Source: Rhizobiales bacterium Ga0077548 (GTDB taxonomy: Bacteria; Pseudomonadota; Alphaproteobacteria; Rhizobiales; Xanthobacteraceae). Taken from it: a DNA stretch of 64,000 nucleotides. The stretch's first letter is position 1; each line of letters starts with the position of its first letter. A program made the translations under genes and the position numbers. A model generated the notes under the pieces. That model was not told the origin of the DNA. It did not search any database and worked only from the letters and a program-made list of their open reading frames with translations. Where the stretch lies: the NCBI GenBank assembly GCA_001464215.1, contig LNEZ01000078.1:1-64000 (forward strand). The letters run 5' to 3'. Of the stretch, positions 20,300-30,141 are shown in pieces.

Positions 20300-23007
20300 A
20301 TGCAGAACGCGGCACCTTTACTCCCCGAAATCGAAGCAGCTCCGGAAACGGCGCCCGACGCGCAGAACCGCGTCACGCCGATGATGGAGCAGTTCATCGA
20401 GATCAAGGCCGCCAATCCGGATTGCCTTCTGTTTTACCGGATGGGCGATTTCTACGAGCTCTTCTTCGAGGACGCGGATAAGGCGTCTCGCGCGCTCGGC
20501 ATTGTGCTGACGAAGCGCGGCAAGCATCAGGGTCTCGATATTCCGATGTGCGGCGTGCCGGTGGAGCGCTCGGAAGAATATCTGCACCGGCTGATCGCGA
20601 AAGGATTCCGTGTCGCCGTCTGCGAACAGACCGAAGATCCCTCGGAAGCGAAGAAGCGCGGTGCGAAGTCTGTTGTCCGGCGCGGCGTGGTGCGGCTCGT
20701 GACACCCGGCACGCTCACGGAAGATACGTTGCTGGACGCGAGACGCAACAACTGGCTCATGGCCGTCTCGCGCACGAAATCGAGCGAGGAGGAAGCGTCC
20801 TACGGCCTTGCCTGGCTCGACATTTCCACCGGCGAGTTTCGTGTCGCGGAAAGCGACGAGACGCGGCTCTCTGCGGAAATCGCGCGGATCGAGCCCGGCG
20901 AGATTCTGCTCTCGGACACGCTCTACGACGATCCCGAGTTGAAATCTTACTGGCGCTCGCTTGCGAACGTGGCGCCACCGCTGAGCGGCGCTTGGCAACT
21001 TTCTTCAACGTCGCAACATCGGACTCATTCGGCACTTTCACGCGGCTTGAGCTGTCGGCCGCGGCCGCGGCCGCAACTTATATCGAACGCACGCAACTAG
21101 GCTCGCGTCCCGCGCTTTCTCCGCCTGCGCGCGAACACGCCGCCGGCGTTATGCAAATCGACGCTGCGACCCGCAACAATCTCGAACTCTTGCGCACCAT
21201 GGGCGGCGATACGCGCGGCAGTTTGCTTTCCGTGATCGACCGCACCGTGACGGCTGCAGGTGCGCGTATGCTGGCGCGCCGTCTTGCAAGCCCGCTCAGA
21301 AGTGCCGATGCAATCGAAAAACGTCTCGACGGCGTCGGTTATTTCTTCGAGCACTGGACGCTGCGCGCCGAAATACGGAAAGCCTTGGCAAGCGCGCCCG
21401 ATCTTTCGCGCTCGCTCTCGCGGATTGCGCTGGATCGCGGCGGTCCGCGCGATCTTGCGGCCATCGGTCAGGCGTTAAGTACCGCCTTTGGACTTGCAAC
21501 CGTGTTGAAGAACTCCGATGACGTTCCGGATGAAATCGCGCTCGCCGCCGAAGCGATGGGCGCGCCGGATCGCGGGCTTCGCGACGCGATTGTGAAAGCG
21601 CTCATGGAAGAACTGCCGCTTTCCAAGCGCGATGGCGGTTTCGTGCGCGAGAGCTATAACGAAGACCTCGATGCCGCCCGCAAACTTCGCGACGAAGCGC
21701 GCGGCGTGATCGCAGGCTTGCAGCAGAGCTACGCCGACGAGACGCAGATCAAGTCGCTGAAGGTGAAGTACAACAACGTGCTCGGCTTCTTCGTCGAGGT
21801 ACCGAGCCAGCACGGCGAGCGGATTCTGAATTCGAAGGCGAGAGAGCGTTTCATCCACCGCCAGTCGGTGGCAGGCGCGATGCGCTTTTCGACAGCGGAA
21901 CTCGGCGAACTGGAATCGAGAATCGCCTCTGCGGGCGACCGCGCGGTCCAGATCGAGCTTGGCATTTTTGCCGAACTCGCGGCCCGCGTGATACAGTCGG
22001 CATCGCTCCTGGAAATGGTTGCCAATGCGCTGGCCGAGATCGACGCCGCGGCCGCGCTCGCCGAGCGCGCGGTGGAATCGAACTGGGTGCGGCCGGAGAT
22101 CGATGAGTCGCTGTCCTTCGAGATCGAAGGCGGGCGGCATCCGGTGGTCGAGGCCGCGATTTTACAGGATGGCGGGCCGTTCGTGCCGAACGACTGTTCG
22201 TTGTCTCCGCCTGCAGGCGCGGATGCCGGCGCGATCTGGCTCGTCACCGGCCCGAACATGGCGGGTAAATCGACCTTCCTTCGGCAGAACGCAATCCTTG
22301 CGATTCTTGCGCAGAGCGGTTCTTTCGTACCGGCGAAGCGCGCGAAGCTCGGCATCGTCGATAGATTATTCTCCCGCGTCGGCGCGGCCGACGATCTCGC
22401 GCGCGGGCGTTCGACCTTCATGGTCGAGATGGTGGAGACCGCCGCGATTATGCATCAGGCAACCGAGCGCTCGCTTGTAATTTTGGATGAGATCGGGCGC
22501 GGCACCGCGACCTTCGACGGCCTTTCGATTGCCTGGGCGACGCTCGAACATCTGCATGAAGTCAATAAATGCCGCGGACTGTTCGCGACGCACTTCCACG
22601 AATTGACGGCGCTTGCTGCGCGCCTTCCGAGACAAGTAAACGCGACCGTGCGCGTGAAAGAATGGGAGAGCGAAGTCATTTTCCTGCATGAAGTCGTGCG
22701 CGGCACTGCGGATCGCTCTTATGGCATTCAGGTCGCGAAACTCGCTGGGTTGCCGCACAGCGTGATCGAGCGTGCGCGGGTCGTGCTCGCGGAACTTGAA
22801 TCGGAATCGCGCTCGAAGCCGATGCAGGGTTTCGACGAGTTGCCGTTGTTCCAGAATCTGAAACCGGCGCCACGCGCTTCGGCGGAAGGGCCGGAGAAGC
22901 CCGATCCGCTTGGGCAAGCGCTGGACGCCATGCATCCCGACGAAATGTCGCCGAAAGAGGCGATGGAAGCGCTTTATAAGCTCAAGAATATTCTGCGCGG
23001 CGGTTAA
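20300..23007 (+). pseudogene. mutS: DNA mismatch repair protein MutS, frameshifted
   Basis: MutS recognises mismatches and recruits MutL. The first part (20300 to about 20975) carries the mismatch-binding domain with [15 protein letters not shown] (the Phe-X-Glu wedge) and most of the connector domain. The rest, from [17 protein letters not shown] (20980) to the stop at 23007, is in another frame. It holds the core, clamp, ATPase ([15 protein letters not shown]) and C-terminal domains. Against the family roughly 8-9 residues plus one base are missing at the junction (20972-20977), which now reads as a ten-bp palindrome. All other motifs are intact. It is either a recent inactivating deletion (a mutator) or an assembly error. 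Confidence 0.88.
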
Positions 23008-23010
23008 ACC

Positions 23011-23053
23011 ATGATCCCGAAAAGTGGGCACCGGTTTTCGGAAAAGATCATGC
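23011..23053. repeat. Dispersed palindromic repeat, copy 1
   Basis: A near-perfect inverted repeat begins ATGATCCCGAAAAGTGG and ends TTTTCGGAAAAGATCATGC. A related copy lies at 32327-32373. The type is widespread between genes in Bradyrhizobium and relatives. It sits between the convergent 3' ends of mutS and the membrane-protein gene, so it may serve as a terminator. Confidence 0.85.
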
Positions 23054-23061
23054 TTAAGAAA

Positions 23062-23853
23062 TTAAGCGCTCTTTTTGCTGCGTAAGAAAAATACGCCGAG
23101 ATTCCACGCGACCGTAATGCAAAGCGCGAGTATCAGTGCCGCGGGCACACCGAGCGACTGCACCGAGACGTGCAAGACGTAAGCGGCGATGCCAAATCCG
23201 ATCAGGCCCGTGATCCCGTTCGCCATGACGGCGGCGCAGGCAGGTCCGCCATAGCGGTGATGCAGAATGAGCATCATGCTCGTGAATACGATCGGGAATG
23301 CGGCGAGAGCGCCGGTGGCAAGCGGGCCCATCACCGTGTGCAAGCCCAGAATGATTCCGATGAGTGTGCCGACGAGACCCGCGCGGAATGCGAAATCATA
23401 CCAGCGCAGTTGAATTTTCGGCATCCGCACGTCGCGATAGCGGCGCACTAGCGCAAAGCAGGTTCCAAACATGACGATGTTCAGGAGTGCTGCTGCGCTG
23501 CCGGTTCTAATGAAAAACGAGAACAGAACGAACGACCCGAGCCACGCCGCAATTGCCGCCGGCACGCACACAAGAAACGGCTGCCGTTGCGAGAGCAGCA
23601 CGTAAGTCGTGGCGTAAATGGCGGTGGACGCATTGAGCAAAAGGCTGCCAAGCGCGCTTTGCGAAAAGAACTGGGCGTCCTGCTCGAACGCAAGAAAGAA
23701 GTAGGAAGGCCCGGCGGAAACCGGAAGTGTTGCGATCAGCGCGCCGATCAGCGGCCCCGCGCGTTCGGCGGCGACAGTTGCCGCGATCACGACGGATGCT
23801 CCGATCGCCATTTTGACGGCAATCGTCAGCCAGTAAAAAAGTTCGGGAGACAT
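23062..23853 (-). CDS. Multi-pass membrane protein of unknown function
   Basis: The 263-residue protein has about eight to nine hydrophobic segments and no soluble domain. The N-terminal part reads ELFYWLTIAVKMAIGASVV, then AERAGPLIGALIATLPVSAG. I do not recognise a specific function; the layout resembles small inner-membrane transporter-like families of rhizobia. The ATG at 23853 is preceded by a short leader; an in-frame extension to 23937 runs into a tandem repeat and is unlikely. Confidence 0.7.
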   Translation of the reverse strand: MSPELFYWLTIAVKMAIGASVVIAATVAAERAGPLIGALIATLPVSAGPSYFFLAFEQDAQFFSQSALGSLLLNASTAIYATTYVLLSQRQPFLVCVPAAIAAWLGSFVLFSFFIRTGSAAALLNIVMFGTCFALVRRYRDVRMPKIQLRWYDFAFRAGLVGTLIGIILGLHTVMGPLATGALAAFPIVFTSMMLILHHRYGGPACAAVMANGITGLIGFGIAAYVLHVSVQSLGVPAALILALCITVAWNLGVFFLRSKKSA

Positions 23854-23909
23854 TGACGATAAATTACTGCGTGCAACTTCCTGCTGGCGGAATCGCCAGT
23901 CGCGCCTTT

Positions 23910-23978
23910 TTATTTGCGCGAATGACGCAGGCGTCAAGCGCGCCTTATTTGCGCGAATGATCTAAGCGTCAAGCGCGC
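23910..23978. repeat. 35-bp tandem duplication at the 3' end of the OsmC gene
   Basis: Two copies with a 35-base period (23910-23944 and 23945-23978) share TTATTTGCGCGAATGA and GCGTCAAGCGCGC, differing at a few central bases. One copy overlaps the OsmC stop codon at 23969; the other lies in the downstream spacer. Confidence 0.8.
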
Positions 23979-24475
23979 TGTAGCGACACGTCGACTTTCG
24001 GGCCTGCCTTGATGGTCTGATAGACCACGCAATAGCGCTCGGTGAGCTTTAAAAGCTGGTCGAGCTTTTCCTGCGGCGCGTCGGTTTGCACATCAAAGCG
24101 CAGGCGGATTTCGCGGAAACCCACGGGCGCGTCTTTCGCGACACCGAGCGTGCCGCGGAAATCGAGATCGCCTTCGGCGGAGACCTTGCCGGATTTCAGC
24201 GGGATATCGATTGCGGTCGCGACCGCCTTCAAGGTCACGCCCGCACAGGCGACGAGTGCTTCGAGCAACATATCGCCCGAGCAAAGTTCGCGGCCCGAGC
24301 CGCCAGTCTTCGGATGCAGACCTGCGATCTGGAGCGCGCGGCCGGTTTCGACCTTGCAGGCAATTCCGTCTTCCAGCGAGCCGTGCGCTTTCAGTGTGAT
24401 AACGGCGGCGTCCGGCTCGATCTTGTATTTGTCCTTGATCGGCGCCTGCAGCGCGCGAAGCTCGGATGCATCCAT
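23969..24475 (-). CDS. OsmC-family peroxiredoxin-like protein
   Basis: The 168-residue protein has the OsmC fold, with reactive Cys77 in LVACAGVTLKAVA and Cys149 in ERYCVVYQTI. Members reduce organic hydroperoxides with a Cys pair. It is transcribed after the downstream ABC genes on the same strand with a 31-base gap, so it may be the last gene of that operon. Substrate choice is not visible. Confidence 0.88.
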   Translation of the reverse strand: MDASELRALQAPIKDKYKIEPDAAVITLKAHGSLEDGIACKVETGRALQIAGLHPKTGGSGRELCSGDMLLEALVACAGVTLKAVATAIDIPLKSGKVSAEGDLDFRGTLGVAKDAPVGFREIRLRFDVQTDAPQEKLDQLLKLTERYCVVYQTIKAGPKVDVSLQRA

Positions 24476-24506
24476 ATCTGGTCTCCCGAAAATTTCGGCG
24501 GTTATG

Positions 24507-25280
24507 TCAGATCGCGGCGGCCGGCACCAGTTCGTCGCCGGCGGTGCGTTCGCGCAGGCTCTGGTCGAGCGCGTTCAGAATGCGCCGCTTGGCGGCTTCG
24601 AGTTCCGGGCTGTAACGGTCACGCGGTCGTTTAAGATCGAGATCGAATACCGAAGAGATTCGTCCCGGGCGCGGGCGCATTACGATGACGCGGTCTGCAA
24701 GATAGGCGGCTTCTTCAACATCATGCGTAACGAGCACGAGCGTTGGCTTGAACGCGCGCCAGAGATCCAGCACGTGCTCGTGCAGGCTCGCGCGTGTAAA
24801 TGCATCGAGCGCGGAGAAGGGCTCGTCTAAGAGCAGCACTTTTGGGCGCGGCGCGAGTGCGCGCGCAATCGCGACCCGTTGCGCCTGCCCGCCCGAGAGT
24901 TCGCGGGGCCAGCGTTCGGCGTAATCGGAAAGCCCGACCCGCAAGAGCACCTCGCCGACGATCGCCTCACGCTTTGCGCGCGGCAGATGCGAAATGCCGA
25001 AACCGACATTGCCCGCGACCGTGAGCCACGGCAGCAAACGCGGCTCCTGAAAAATCATGCCGACGCATTCATGCGGCGCGGAGATAATTTCTCCATCGAG
25101 TTCGATGCAACCGCGCGTTGCCTGATCGAGGCCTGCCGCGAGCCGCAGCAGCGTGCTCTTGCCGCAGCCCGACCCGCCGACGACCGCGACGATCTCGCCT
25201 TGCTCGACGTTCAGGCCGACGCGGTCGAGTGCGCGCGTGCCGTTCGGATAAACTTTGTCGACCGATTGAATGTTGAGCAT
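24507..25280 (-). CDS. ABC transporter ATP-binding protein (SsuB/TauB-like)
   Basis: The 257-residue ATPase has Walker A GGSGCGKST (about residues 35-43), the signature LSGGQAQRVAIARAL and Walker B VLLLDEPFSALD. It belongs to the nitrate/sulfonate/taurine family. With the permease and binding-protein genes upstream it forms a complete importer; the gene order is binding protein, permease, ATPase. Confidence 0.9.
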   Translation of the reverse strand: MLNIQSVDKVYPNGTRALDRVGLNVEQGEIVAVVGGSGCGKSTLLRLAAGLDQATRGCIELDGEIISAPHECVGMIFQEPRLLPWLTVAGNVGFGISHLPRAKREAIVGEVLLRVGLSDYAERWPRELSGGQAQRVAIARALAPRPKVLLLDEPFSALDAFTRASLHEHVLDLWRAFKPTLVLVTHDVEEAAYLADRVIVMRPRPGRISSVFDLDLKRPRDRYSPELEAAKRRILNALDQSLRERTAGDELVPAAAI

Positions 25281-25298
25281 GAGCTAGTTCTTGCCGAT

Positions 25299-26141
25299 TT
25301 AGTTTTTGGGCGCGAAGGCGTCTTGCCAGGTGAGGAAGGGCTTGCTTGCCGCCGCAAGTAAGCCGTCGGTGATCTTGCCGAGTACCGCGAACGTCAGAAT
25401 TGCCGCGATGATCTGATCTGCCTTGCCGAGTTGCTGGCCGTCGGTAAGCAGATAGCCGAGGCCTTCGGAGGCGCCCATGAATTCGGCGGCGACCACGAAC
25501 ATCCAGCCGAGACCGAGGCCCTGACGGAGCGACAGCACGTAAGCGGGAAGAATTGCGGGCAACAGAATCCGCCGCACCAGTTGGAACTGCGACAGGCGGA
25601 AAATGCGCCCGACCTCGACAGTCTTTCGGTCAACGGAGGAGATTGCGCCGAGGACACCGAGGTAAACCGGGAAGAAGCATCCGACCGCGATCAGCGCGAT
25701 CTTGGATTGTTCGAAAATTCCGAGCCAGAGAATAAAGAGCGGCACCCAGGCGATCGAAGGCACCGAGCGCAGCCCTTGCAGCATCGGATCGACGATATCC
25801 TTCGAGACACGTGAAGCGCCGGCGACGGCGCCGATCAGCGTGCCGAAGATCGTGCCGAGCGCGAAGCCCGCGAATACGCGTGCAAGCGTTGCGCCGATAT
25901 GTATCCAGAGTTCGCCGGTTATCGCTAGATCGTATAGCGTTTTGAAGATACGGCTCGGCGGCGGCATCAGCCGCGCTTGCAGATAGCCTTTCGCGACACC
26001 GATTTCCCAGGCGATGCCAAGTGCAATCGGCAGCAGTAGTCCGAGCGCAAAACGCACCCCGAAGCGCGACTTCGCCGCGGGGGCTGCAGTAACGGGAGAC
26101 GCCGCCTCGCTGGCGGCGTCTCGTTCTTGGATAGCGTCCAT
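25299..26141 (-). CDS. ABC transporter permease (SsuC-like)
   Basis: The 280-residue permease has six hydrophobic segments and the EAA-type loop (VGRIFRLSQFQLVRRILLPA) that docks on the ATPase. I chose the ATG at 26141; a GTG at 26150 would add three residues. It lies between the binding protein and the ATPase genes and is clearly co-transcribed with them. Confidence 0.9.
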   Translation of the reverse strand: MDAIQERDAASEAASPVTAAPAAKSRFGVRFALGLLLPIALGIAWEIGVAKGYLQARLMPPPSRIFKTLYDLAITGELWIHIGATLARVFAGFALGTIFGTLIGAVAGASRVSKDIVDPMLQGLRSVPSIAWVPLFILWLGIFEQSKIALIAVGCFFPVYLGVLGAISSVDRKTVEVGRIFRLSQFQLVRRILLPAILPAYVLSLRQGLGLGWMFVVAAEFMGASEGLGYLLTDGQQLGKADQIIAAILTFAVLGKITDGLLAAASKPFLTWQDAFAPKN

Positions 26142-26168
26142 GACGCTCACAATAGCACTCGGACTTGC

Positions 26169-27143
26169 TTAGTTGGAAAGCGTCGCGTTGAAGCGCTCGT
26201 CGATCAGATCGTTTACGACCTGCTGCACGTTCACTTTCGCATCGACCACGCCAGCGGCCTGCAAGGCAAGACCGGCAGCGAGGATCGAGTCGCGCTGCGG
26301 CTTGCCGATCGCGCTATGCGTAAGCTCGGTGCGTTCTTTCAGCTGCTTCGCTGCCACGTTTTCCGGAATCTTGGCGGCGTCTGCGAGCGCCTTGATCACC
26401 TGATCCGGGTTGGCGAGCGCGAAGCGGCGGCCCTGCTCGTAAACCTTCAGCACGCGCTGCACGAGTTGCGGGTTCTTGGCGGCAAACTCCTCGCGGACAT
26501 TGAGAATGCCCCAGGTGTTCGCCTCAGGCTTGCGATAGAAAAGCTTCGCGCCGTCGTCGAGTTCGGCGGAGGCCATCATCGGATCGAGACCGGCCCATGC
26601 CTGCACGTCGCCGCGCTGGAGCGCGAGACGGCCGTCGGCGTGCTGCAAGAGAACGAAACGGACGTCCTTGTCGGTGAGACCCGCTTCGGCGAGTGCGCGC
26701 ACAAGGAAGATGTGCGGATCAGTGCCGCGGGTTACCGCGACCGACTTGCCCTTGAGATCGGAAACCTTGGTGATGTCCGACTTAGGGCCGGTGACGAGCG
26801 CGGTCCACTCGGGGCGCGAATAGACGTAGATCGACTTGATCGGGTTGCCGTTGATTTTTGCGACGAGCGCGGCAGAGCCCGCGGTGGAGCCGAAATCGAT
26901 CGAGCCTGCGTTCAGAAATTCGAGCGCCTTGTTCGAGCCCGCCGATTGCACCCAGCGGATCTTGATGCCGTCCTTCTCGAATTCTTTTTCGAGCAGGCCC
27001 TGATTCTTGAGGATGATCGAAACCGGGTTGTAGGTCGCCCAGTCGATGCGGATTTCGTTGACCTGCGCCTTGGCGCCGGCGGTAAGCGAGAGAACGGCTG
27101 CCACAGCAAGTGCGATACGGCTGAAGCCAGTGATAAAGCGCAT
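26169..27143 (-). CDS. Periplasmic aliphatic-sulfonate-type binding protein (SsuA-like)
   Basis: The 324-residue protein has a signal peptide (MRFITGFSRIALAVAAVLSL, cleaved after GAKA) and an NMT1/SsuA-type type 2 periplasmic fold (IRIDWATYNPVSIILKNQG, VAVTRGTDPHIFLVRAL). The likely ligand is an alkanesulfonate, but nitrate, taurine and thiamine-precursor binders look similar. No sulfonate monooxygenase (ssuD, tauD) lies nearby, so the ligand is unproven. The ATG at 27143 gives a proper signal peptide. Confidence 0.85.
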   Translation of the reverse strand: MRFITGFSRIALAVAAVLSLTAGAKAQVNEIRIDWATYNPVSIILKNQGLLEKEFEKDGIKIRWVQSAGSNKALEFLNAGSIDFGSTAGSAALVAKINGNPIKSIYVYSRPEWTALVTGPKSDITKVSDLKGKSVAVTRGTDPHIFLVRALAEAGLTDKDVRFVLLQHADGRLALQRGDVQAWAGLDPMMASAELDDGAKLFYRKPEANTWGILNVREEFAAKNPQLVQRVLKVYEQGRRFALANPDQVIKALADAAKIPENVAAKQLKERTELTHSAIGKPQRDSILAAGLALQAAGVVDAKVNVQQVVNDLIDERFNATLSN

Positions 27144-27318
27144 TTGAATACCCCTGAGTAATTCCGTGAATTTCGTGGAATACACTGGTTCATACGTGGA
27201 TTAACTGTCAATAGTAAATAATCACGAATATTTAGCGTATTTTATAGCGAGTAATCAATGACGGAATCAGCGCAATCGGATATTCGGAAACCGAAGATTT
27301 CCCGCTATTCCCCATTCC
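27144..27318. promoter_or_regulatory. A+T-rich divergent promoter region between the sulfonate-type ABC operon and glnD
   Basis: This 175-base stretch is visibly A+T-rich against its surroundings. On the minus strand TTGACA occurs at 27212-27207, a good -35 for the ABC operon, but no -10 at the ideal spacing is clear. It probably drives both directions. No known operator was recognised. Confidence 0.4.
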
Positions 27319-30141
27319 ATGTCGCGCGCCGCCAAGCGCCGCCGCCGGGGCAAACCCGGTCAGGCGGACCTCATCAATGTTGCAAAGCTCCGCACGGAGC
27401 TTGCCGGTCTGTCGGTGGCGCACGAAGGGCGCATCGCCGACATTCGCGCGGCCCTCACGCAGCGGCTGAAAACCGCGATGAACGAAGGCCGCGCGAACGC
27501 CGAGAAGAAATTGCTCGGCGGCCTGCATGGCCGCGGCTGCGCTGAGGCGCTTTCGCGCCTGATGGATTCGATTATCACGCTTGCCTACGAGGTCGCGGCC
27601 GAGCAGCTTTATCGCTCCGACAATCCGTCATCGTCCGAGCGCATGAGCGTGATCGCGGTCGGCGGCTACGGACGCGGGTTGCTTGCGCCCGGTTCCGACA
27701 TCGATCTCTTGTTCCTGCTTCCCTACAAGCAGACCGCCTGGGGGGAGAGCGTCGCGGAAGCGATCCTCTATGCGCTCTGGGACATGGGACTGAAAGTCGG
27801 TCACGCCACGCGCTCTGTTGACGAATGCATCCGGCAGGGCCGCGCCGACATGACGATCCGCACTGCCTTGTTAGAGGCACGGCGCATCATTGGCGACGAA
27901 AAACTCTTCGAGGAGTTTCAAACGCGCTTCGACAAGGAAGTCGTGCAGGGCACCGCCGCCGAATTCGTGGCCGCGAAACTCGCCGAGCGCGACGATCGCC
28001 ACAAGCGCGTGGGCCAATCGCGCTATCTCGTCGAGCCGAATGTGAAAGACGGCAAAGGCGGCTTGCGCGATCTGCACACGCTGAACTGGATCGGCAAATA
28101 CGTCTATCGCGTGCGCGACGTGGAAGAGCTTGTCGGCAAGGGCCTGTTCACGAAAGCCGAACGCGCGCTGTTTCGCCGTTGCGCGGATTTCCTCTGGGCG
28201 GTGCGCTGTCACCTGCATTTTCTGACCGGACGCGCTGAAGAGCGGCTTTCCTTCGAAGTGCAGGAGGAGATGGCGCGGCGGCTCGGCTATACCGATCATC
28301 CGGGCCAGCGCGACGTCGAGCGCTTCATGAAGCACTATTTTCTGGTTGCGAAAGATGTCGGCGATCTCACCGGCATCGTCTGTGCGGAGCTGGAGGAAAA
28401 TCACGTGAAAAGCGCGCCGGCGCTCACGCGCGTGATTTCACGCTTTGCGCGCCGCAAGAAGAAGCCGGTCAAGGATTTCCCGGATTTCGTGATCGACACC
28501 GAGCGCGTGAACGTAGCCAACGACAAGGTATTCCAGAAAAATCCGATCAACCTCTTGCGCCTCTTTCACATCGCGGATCAGCAGGATCTCGAGTTTCATC
28601 CCGATGCGCTGCGGCTCGCGCGCAACTCGCTGAAACTGATCGACGCGGATTTGCGCGCCGACGAAGACGCGAACAAGCTGTTCCGCGAAATCGTTTCTTC
28701 GAAGCACGCACCGGAAATCGTGCTTCGTAAGATGAACGAGGCGGGCGTGCTCGGCCGTTTCGTCCCCGAATTCGGTCATGTCGTCGCGATGATGCAGTTC
28801 AATCTCTATCATCACTACACGGTGGACGAGCATCTGATCCGCTGCATCGGTGTGCTGTCCGAGATCGAGCGCGGCACCAATCCGGAGTATGGCGTTGCGA
28901 ATGAATTGATGAAGGGCCTCGCAAAACGCGAGATGCTTTATATCACACTGTTCCTGCACGACATCGCGAAAGGCCGCCCGGAAGATCATTCGATCATGGG
29001 CGCGAAGATCGCGCGCAAGTTCTGCCCGCGTATCGGGTTGAGTCAGGCCGACACCGAAACCGTCGCCTGGCTGATCGAGCAGCACCTCACCATGTCCACG
29101 ATCGCGCAGTCGCGCGATCTGTCGGACCGCAAGACCATCGAGGATTTTGCTGCCGTCGTGCAGAATCTCGAACGTCTCAAGATGCTCACGATTCTGACGA
29201 CCGCCGATATTCGCGCGGTCGGCCCCGGCGTATGGAACGGCTGGAAGGCGCAGCTCTTGCGCACGCTTTATTACGAGACCGAGCCGGTTCTGACCGGCGG
29301 TTTCTCGGAAGTGAACCGCTCGCGGCGCGTGGAAATGGCACAGGCCGAATTCCGAGCCGCCATGAACGGCACGATGGGCACTGGCAATTTGCAGGAACTG
29401 GATCGCTACATTCTCCGCCACTATCCGCCGTATTGGTTGAAGGTCGATCTCGCGCACAAACTCGAGCACGCGAGGTTCATCCGCGAAGCGGAAGCCGCTG
29501 GAAAAATTGTTGCGACTGCCGTCCGTACCGAGCCCGCGCGCGGCATCACCGAACTGACTTTGTTCACGCCGGATCATCCGCGCCTGTTGTCGATCATCGC
29601 GGGCGCCTGCGCGAGCGCGGGTGGAAATATCGTGGACGCGCAGATTTACACGACGACCGATGGCTTGGCGCTCGACACCATCTCGATCTCGCGCGAATTC
29701 GACCTGGATGAAGACGAGGTCCGCCGCGCGCAGCGGATCGCGACGAGTATCGAACAGGCGTTGCGCGGCGAGATGCGGCTGCCGGAGACAGTTACCAAGC
29801 GTCAGCCGAAGGCGCGCGTGAAGCCGTTCCGCCTGCAACCCGAAGTGAACGTCAACAACGCCTGGTCCGACCGTCACACCGTGATCGAGGTTACCGGCCT
29901 CGACCGGCCGGGCCTGCTCTACGATCTGACCAATACGATCTCGCGGCTGAACCTCAACATCGCCTCCGCGCACGTCGCGACCTTCGGCGAGCGGGCGGTG
30001 GACGTTTTCTATGTGACCGATCTGATGGGCGCGAAGATCGCGTCGCCCCAGCGGCAGGCTTCGATCAAACGCGCGTTACTCGCGGTGTTCGAGCGCGAGG
30101 CCTTAGAAGAAAAGCCCCGTAAAGCCGCTGCAGGTCGGTAG
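27319..30141 (+). CDS. glnD: Bifunctional [protein-PII] uridylyltransferase/uridylyl-removing enzyme GlnD
   Basis: GlnD senses glutamine and modifies PII proteins (GlnB/GlnK). In 940 residues it has a nucleotidyltransferase domain (GGYGR at 115-119, DID at 127-129), the GlnD-specific helical domain, an HD hydrolase domain (HHYTVDEH, FLHDIAKGRPEDHS, about 490-570) and two C-terminal ACT domains (about 735-810 and 855-925, with TGLDRPGLLYDLTNTIS). All catalytic residues expected are present. It lies downstream of an unrelated insert; in many relatives mutS precedes it directly. Confidence 0.95.
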   Translation: MSRAAKRRRRGKPGQADLINVAKLRTELAGLSVAHEGRIADIRAALTQRLKTAMNEGRANAEKKLLGGLHGRGCAEALSRLMDSIITLAYEVAAEQLYRSDNPSSSERMSVIAVGGYGRGLLAPGSDIDLLFLLPYKQTAWGESVAEAILYALWDMGLKVGHATRSVDECIRQGRADMTIRTALLEARRIIGDEKLFEEFQTRFDKEVVQGTAAEFVAAKLAERDDRHKRVGQSRYLVEPNVKDGKGGLRDLHTLNWIGKYVYRVRDVEELVGKGLFTKAERALFRRCADFLWAVRCHLHFLTGRAEERLSFEVQEEMARRLGYTDHPGQRDVERFMKHYFLVAKDVGDLTGIVCAELEENHVKSAPALTRVISRFARRKKKPVKDFPDFVIDTERVNVANDKVFQKNPINLLRLFHIADQQDLEFHPDALRLARNSLKLIDADLRADEDANKLFREIVSSKHAPEIVLRKMNEAGVLGRFVPEFGHVVAMMQFNLYHHYTVDEHLIRCIGVLSEIERGTNPEYGVANELMKGLAKREMLYITLFLHDIAKGRPEDHSIMGAKIARKFCPRIGLSQADTETVAWLIEQHLTMSTIAQSRDLSDRKTIEDFAAVVQNLERLKMLTILTTADIRAVGPGVWNGWKAQLLRTLYYETEPVLTGGFSEVNRSRRVEMAQAEFRAAMNGTMGTGNLQELDRYILRHYPPYWLKVDLAHKLEHARFIREAEAAGKIVATAVRTEPARGITELTLFTPDHPRLLSIIAGACASAGGNIVDAQIYTTTDGLALDTISISREFDLDEDEVRRAQRIATSIEQALRGEMRLPETVTKRQPKARVKPFRLQPEVNVNNAWSDRHTVIEVTGLDRPGLLYDLTNTISRLNLNIASAHVATFGERAVDVFYVTDLMGAKIASPQRQASIKRALLAVFEREALEEKPRKAAAGR

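Noticed and set aside
26098-26120. G+C-rich hairpin resembling a terminator at the start of the sulfonate-type permease gene
   Set aside because: It lies within coding sequence (residues DAASEAAS) directly after the start and has no proper U-run; it is likely codon-driven.
28438-29973. 511-codon open frame on the minus strand opposite glnD
   Set aside because: It is antisense to conserved GlnD domains, and its composition (many Arg/His/Leu) is typical of a shadow frame.
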